Of a DNA stretch of 64,000 nt, positions 61,632 to 64,000 are shown piece by piece (position 1 is the first letter of the stretch; each line of letters begins with the position of its first letter). Origin of the DNA: Sphingobacterium composti (GTDB lineage Bacteria > Bacteroidota > Bacteroidia > Sphingobacteriales > Sphingobacteriaceae); the NCBI RefSeq assembly GCF_009829075.1, contig NZ_WUQZ01000003.1:186001-250000 (forward strand), in the 5' to 3' direction. The notes below the pieces were generated by a model. It saw only the letters and a list, made by a program, of their open reading frames with translations, did no database searches and was not told the origin of the DNA. Both the position numbers and the translations under genes were made by a program.

Positions 61632-63593
61632 ATGTATACAAATTTTCTGATTATAATAGTTACGCTGTTTTTAGGCAATATGTTACAAGCCCAACAACTT
61701 GTTCCTTTAGACGAAGTAGCTTATGTAAAACAAATCAATCGCACCATTGAAAATACGAAAAGCGATAGTGTTCGCTTTTATAATACGCTTTTACTATCTG
61801 AATATTGGGCACAAACAGATAGTTTAAAAAGTAAACAAGCACTTGATAAAGTACTATCATCTTCTCCAAAAAACACATTAGCTAAAGGAATTTTAGAATA
61901 CTATCAAGGTGTTTTCTATGCTAACCAAGGTAGTAAATCACAAGCAAAAACATATTACGAGCAAGCTATAAAAGCTCTTGAAAACGATTCTGACAACATC
62001 GCTTTTTTAATTAAATCATGGTATAATTATGCTTATATACAAGTAGAAGACAAAGGGTATGATTATATGGTTAAAACGCTTACAGAATATTGTATTCCGC
62101 TGAGCGAAAAAAGCAATAATACCGAATTATTAGCGTTCAATTATACGCAATTAGGACTTACCTTTATGTCGGTTGGGCAATTTGACACGGCTGAAGAGTA
62201 TCATAAAAAAGCCTTAGAACAACTTAATAAAATAAAAAACAAAAATAGTGTACACCTGATTACTTACTTTAATTTGGTGAGCAATTATTGCTACAAACCC
62301 GATAGTAAAACAGCTAAGATATATTTAGATCAAGCGAAAGAACTTCTTAATCCTTTTCCTGAATCACAATATTATCCTAACTATTATTATCAGGAAGCGA
62401 TGTATTATACTACTATTCAGGATTTTGATAACGCATTAGCCAGCCTAAGTAATGGAGCCAAATTAGCCAAAGAGAGTTATCAAATCAAATTATTGCACCT
62501 GTTGTATTTTAGAATGTACAATGTGTATTTGATGCAAAAAGATTATCGTAAAGCAAAAGCACAGTTAGAGCATATTTTAGCTGAAAAAGTATTGGCTAAA
62601 GAAGCTGTAAATCGCAGAATAACTTATACTCAATTGGCAGCGGTTAACGATGTTTTGGGCGAATATAAAGAAGCCTATCAATGGATGAAAAAAGCAAGTT
62701 TATTAGGTGATAGCTTGCAACAAAACAAGTTGTTAGAAAACATGAACGAACTGGAAATTTTGCATCAAACAGCTGATAAACAACAAAAAATAAACGATTT
62801 AGAAAAAGAGAAAAAAGCAAATGAATTATTGAGTAAAAACAAGAATCTACGAATTACTATTTTGGTTATTGCTCTTATACTAAGTCTGGTTATTGCTTTT
62901 TTAATTTTTATCAATTACAAGAAACAACAAAAGTTAAACAAACAAATCAGTCTGAGTCATGAGCAGGATTTACTTCATATAGAAAATCAACGTAGATACG
63001 AAGCAACACAAGCAATATTACAAGGTGAGGAGCAGGAACGACAACGAATTGCACAGGATTTACACGATAGCATGGGCGGTATGTTAGCAAATATACGAAT
63101 GTCTATTTCATCAAATGATTCGTTTAATAAAGAAAACGTAATTGAAAAATTAGATAAATCTATTGTTGAAATGCGTCGTATTTCCAGGAATCTGATGCCC
63201 GAAACACTGAAAAACCTTGGTTTGGAAATCGCTCTTAAAGAATTGTGCGAAGCGATGACACAAAAACACTTTGCCATTCAGTTCGAAGCCTTTAATTTGT
63301 CAGAAAACACTCCGTTTAAAACACAAATGGCGTTGTATCGTATCGCACAGGAAAGCATTAGCAACATTACAAAATACGCTCAGGCAACTAATGTCATTGT
63401 ACAAATCAGCCAAAATAACAATGTCCTTAATTTAACCATTGAAGATGACGGAATAGGCTTTGATAAATCTGAAATCGTATATGGATTAGGTTTAAAAAAT
63501 ATACAAAATAGAGTTCAATTGATTAACGGAACGGTTGAAATTGCTTCGAATAAAGGAGAAGGAACTACCATAAATGTAGAATGTTATGTATGA
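61632..63593 (+). CDS. TPR-containing sensor histidine kinase (NarL/LytS-type HisKA_3)
   Basis: A 653-residue protein. Signal peptide (MYTNFLIIIVTLFLGNMLQA), tetratricopeptide-like repeats to about residue 380, one membrane span near 410-430, a coiled coil, then HisKA_3 with EERQRIAQDLHDSMGGML (phospho-acceptor His478) and a HATPase with NITKYAQATNVIV, IEDDGIGFD and GLGLKNIQNR. It senses a periplasmic signal through its TPR domain and passes phosphate to the response regulator that follows with an 8-base overlap. The start is taken at the signal peptide; a GATATTTG box lies 19 bases before it. Confidence 0.9.
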   Translation: MYTNFLIIIVTLFLGNMLQAQQLVPLDEVAYVKQINRTIENTKSDSVRFYNTLLLSEYWAQTDSLKSKQALDKVLSSSPKNTLAKGILEYYQGVFYANQGSKSQAKTYYEQAIKALENDSDNIAFLIKSWYNYAYIQVEDKGYDYMVKTLTEYCIPLSEKSNNTELLAFNYTQLGLTFMSVGQFDTAEEYHKKALEQLNKIKNKNSVHLITYFNLVSNYCYKPDSKTAKIYLDQAKELLNPFPESQYYPNYYYQEAMYYTTIQDFDNALASLSNGAKLAKESYQIKLLHLLYFRMYNVYLMQKDYRKAKAQLEHILAEKVLAKEAVNRRITYTQLAAVNDVLGEYKEAYQWMKKASLLGDSLQQNKLLENMNELEILHQTADKQQKINDLEKEKKANELLSKNKNLRITILVIALILSLVIAFLIFINYKKQQKLNKQISLSHEQDLLHIENQRRYEATQAILQGEEQERQRIAQDLHDSMGGMLANIRMSISSNDSFNKENVIEKLDKSIVEMRRISRNLMPETLKNLGLEIALKELCEAMTQKHFAIQFEAFNLSENTPFKTQMALYRIAQESISNITKYAQATNVIVQISQNNNVLNLTIEDDGIGFDKSEIVYGLGLKNIQNRVQLINGTVEIASNKGEGTTINVECYV

Positions 63594-64000
63594 TAAAAAT
63601 AAGATAAAGCTTGCCATAGTTGATGACCATCCAATGATTTTAGAAGGATTGAAATCACTATTAGAAAAAGATACTAAATTTCTCGTTTTTTCTTTTACCA
63701 AAGGAACTGCTGTCATAGATTTTATTCAGGAAAACAAAATAGATGTCGTTTTGCTGGATATTGTTTTGAGCGATGGAAACGGATTGGATTTTTGCAAAAT
63801 AATCAAACAAAAAGCCCCCCAATCTATCGTCATTGCATTAAGCAATCAAGCTGAACGAAGTATTATTTTTCGTTTTTTAGAAAATGGAGGAAATGGCTAT
63901 ATCTTAAAAAATGCCGATTCCCTAGAAATAATAGAAGGCATAGAAAAGGCATTGATTGGTGATTTGGCTTTAAGTAAAGAAGTGCAGGAAATTATGCTAC
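63586..64000 (+). CDS. Response regulator, NarL/FixJ-like (partial, cut by window end)
   Basis: 138 codons of a receiver domain: LAIVDDHPMILEGLKSLL, phospho-acceptor Asp58 in VVLLDIVLSDGNG, LSNQAERSIIFRFLENGGNG (the Ser of the Thr/Ser position) and YILKNADS with the conserved Lys. The LuxR-type helix-turn-helix usual for partners of HisKA_3 kinases would lie beyond the edge. The ATG overlaps the kinase's last codons. Confidence 0.9.
   Translation, partial: MYDKNKIKLAIVDDHPMILEGLKSLLEKDTKFLVFSFTKGTAVIDFIQENKIDVVLLDIVLSDGNGLDFCKIIKQKAPQSIVIALSNQAERSIIFRFLENGGNGYILKNADSLEIIEGIEKALIGDLALSKEVQEIML

Noticed and set aside
1..64000. CRISPR arrays or intact transposases
   Set aside because: No regularly spaced repeats and no transposase-like protein were found; only the Gly-Tyr coding repeats recur.

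Overview
The window is AT-rich, densely packed bacterial DNA that reads as Bacteroidota, and a Sphingobacteriaceae-like genome is plausible (inferred from gene families; no rRNA is present to settle it). Supporting signs are several TAnnTTTG-type -7 boxes close to start codons, Wza/Wzc pairs whose kinases end in Gly-Tyr repeats, an AraC regulator carrying its own metal-binding domain, and many short lipoproteins with SC lipobox signals. No rRNA, ordinary tRNA, CRISPR array or intact insertion sequence was seen.

Region 1 (1-41,650) holds two complete Wzx/Wzy-type polysaccharide loci in tandem on the + strand. Locus A (2-12,606) has the end of a membrane protein (perhaps a flippase), a Wzy-like polymerase, a PL6-like beta-helix lyase, glycosyltransferases, an acetyltransferase, a heparinase II/III-like protein, an epimerase, a WbpL-type initiating transferase, a cupin sugar isomerase, then Wza and Wzc and a terminator. 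Locus B (12,683-41,650) starts with a WecA-type initiating transferase and an epimerase. It continues with a pseudaminic acid set (PseB, PseC, PseF, a double GNAT protein, PseI) lacking a recognisable PseG, then a flippase, a possible CDP-polyol/LicD module, many glycosyltransferases and a second polymerase. Next comes an embedded five-gene module (S26-type peptidase, PqqD-like protein, nucleotidyltransferase-fold protein, ABC exporter, HprK-like kinase), and a second Wza/Wzc pair closes the locus. Together these genes would make nucleotide sugars, assemble repeat units on undecaprenyl phosphate, flip and polymerise them, and export two different surface polymers.

Region 2 (41,735-48,904) has an OmpA-family porin, then on the - strand a PHP phosphodiesterase, a glycerophosphodiesterase, and an RNA-repair unit of RtcB ligase and a band-7/slipin protein. 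The unit is preceded by about 840 bases of non-coding DNA with tRNA-like elements. A divergent WYL regulator (48,905-49,930) sits on the other side.

Region 3 (49,964-57,226) is a copper unit (HMA-AraC regulator, CopA ATPase, small HMA chaperone) ended by a perfect 24-bp hairpin, followed by a DUF389 membrane protein and, on the - strand, NhaA and a sodium:amino-acid symporter.

Region 4 (57,227-64,000) has a decayed gene and a micro-ORF, then a - strand run of five envelope genes (three lipoproteins of unknown role, an OmpA-like lipoprotein, a small two-helix membrane protein). A two-component system (TPR sensor kinase plus response regulator, cut by the window edge) is transcribed away from it.

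The two observations most worth following are the tRNA-like array in front of the slipin-RtcB genes and the peptidase/PqqD/kinase module inside locus B.
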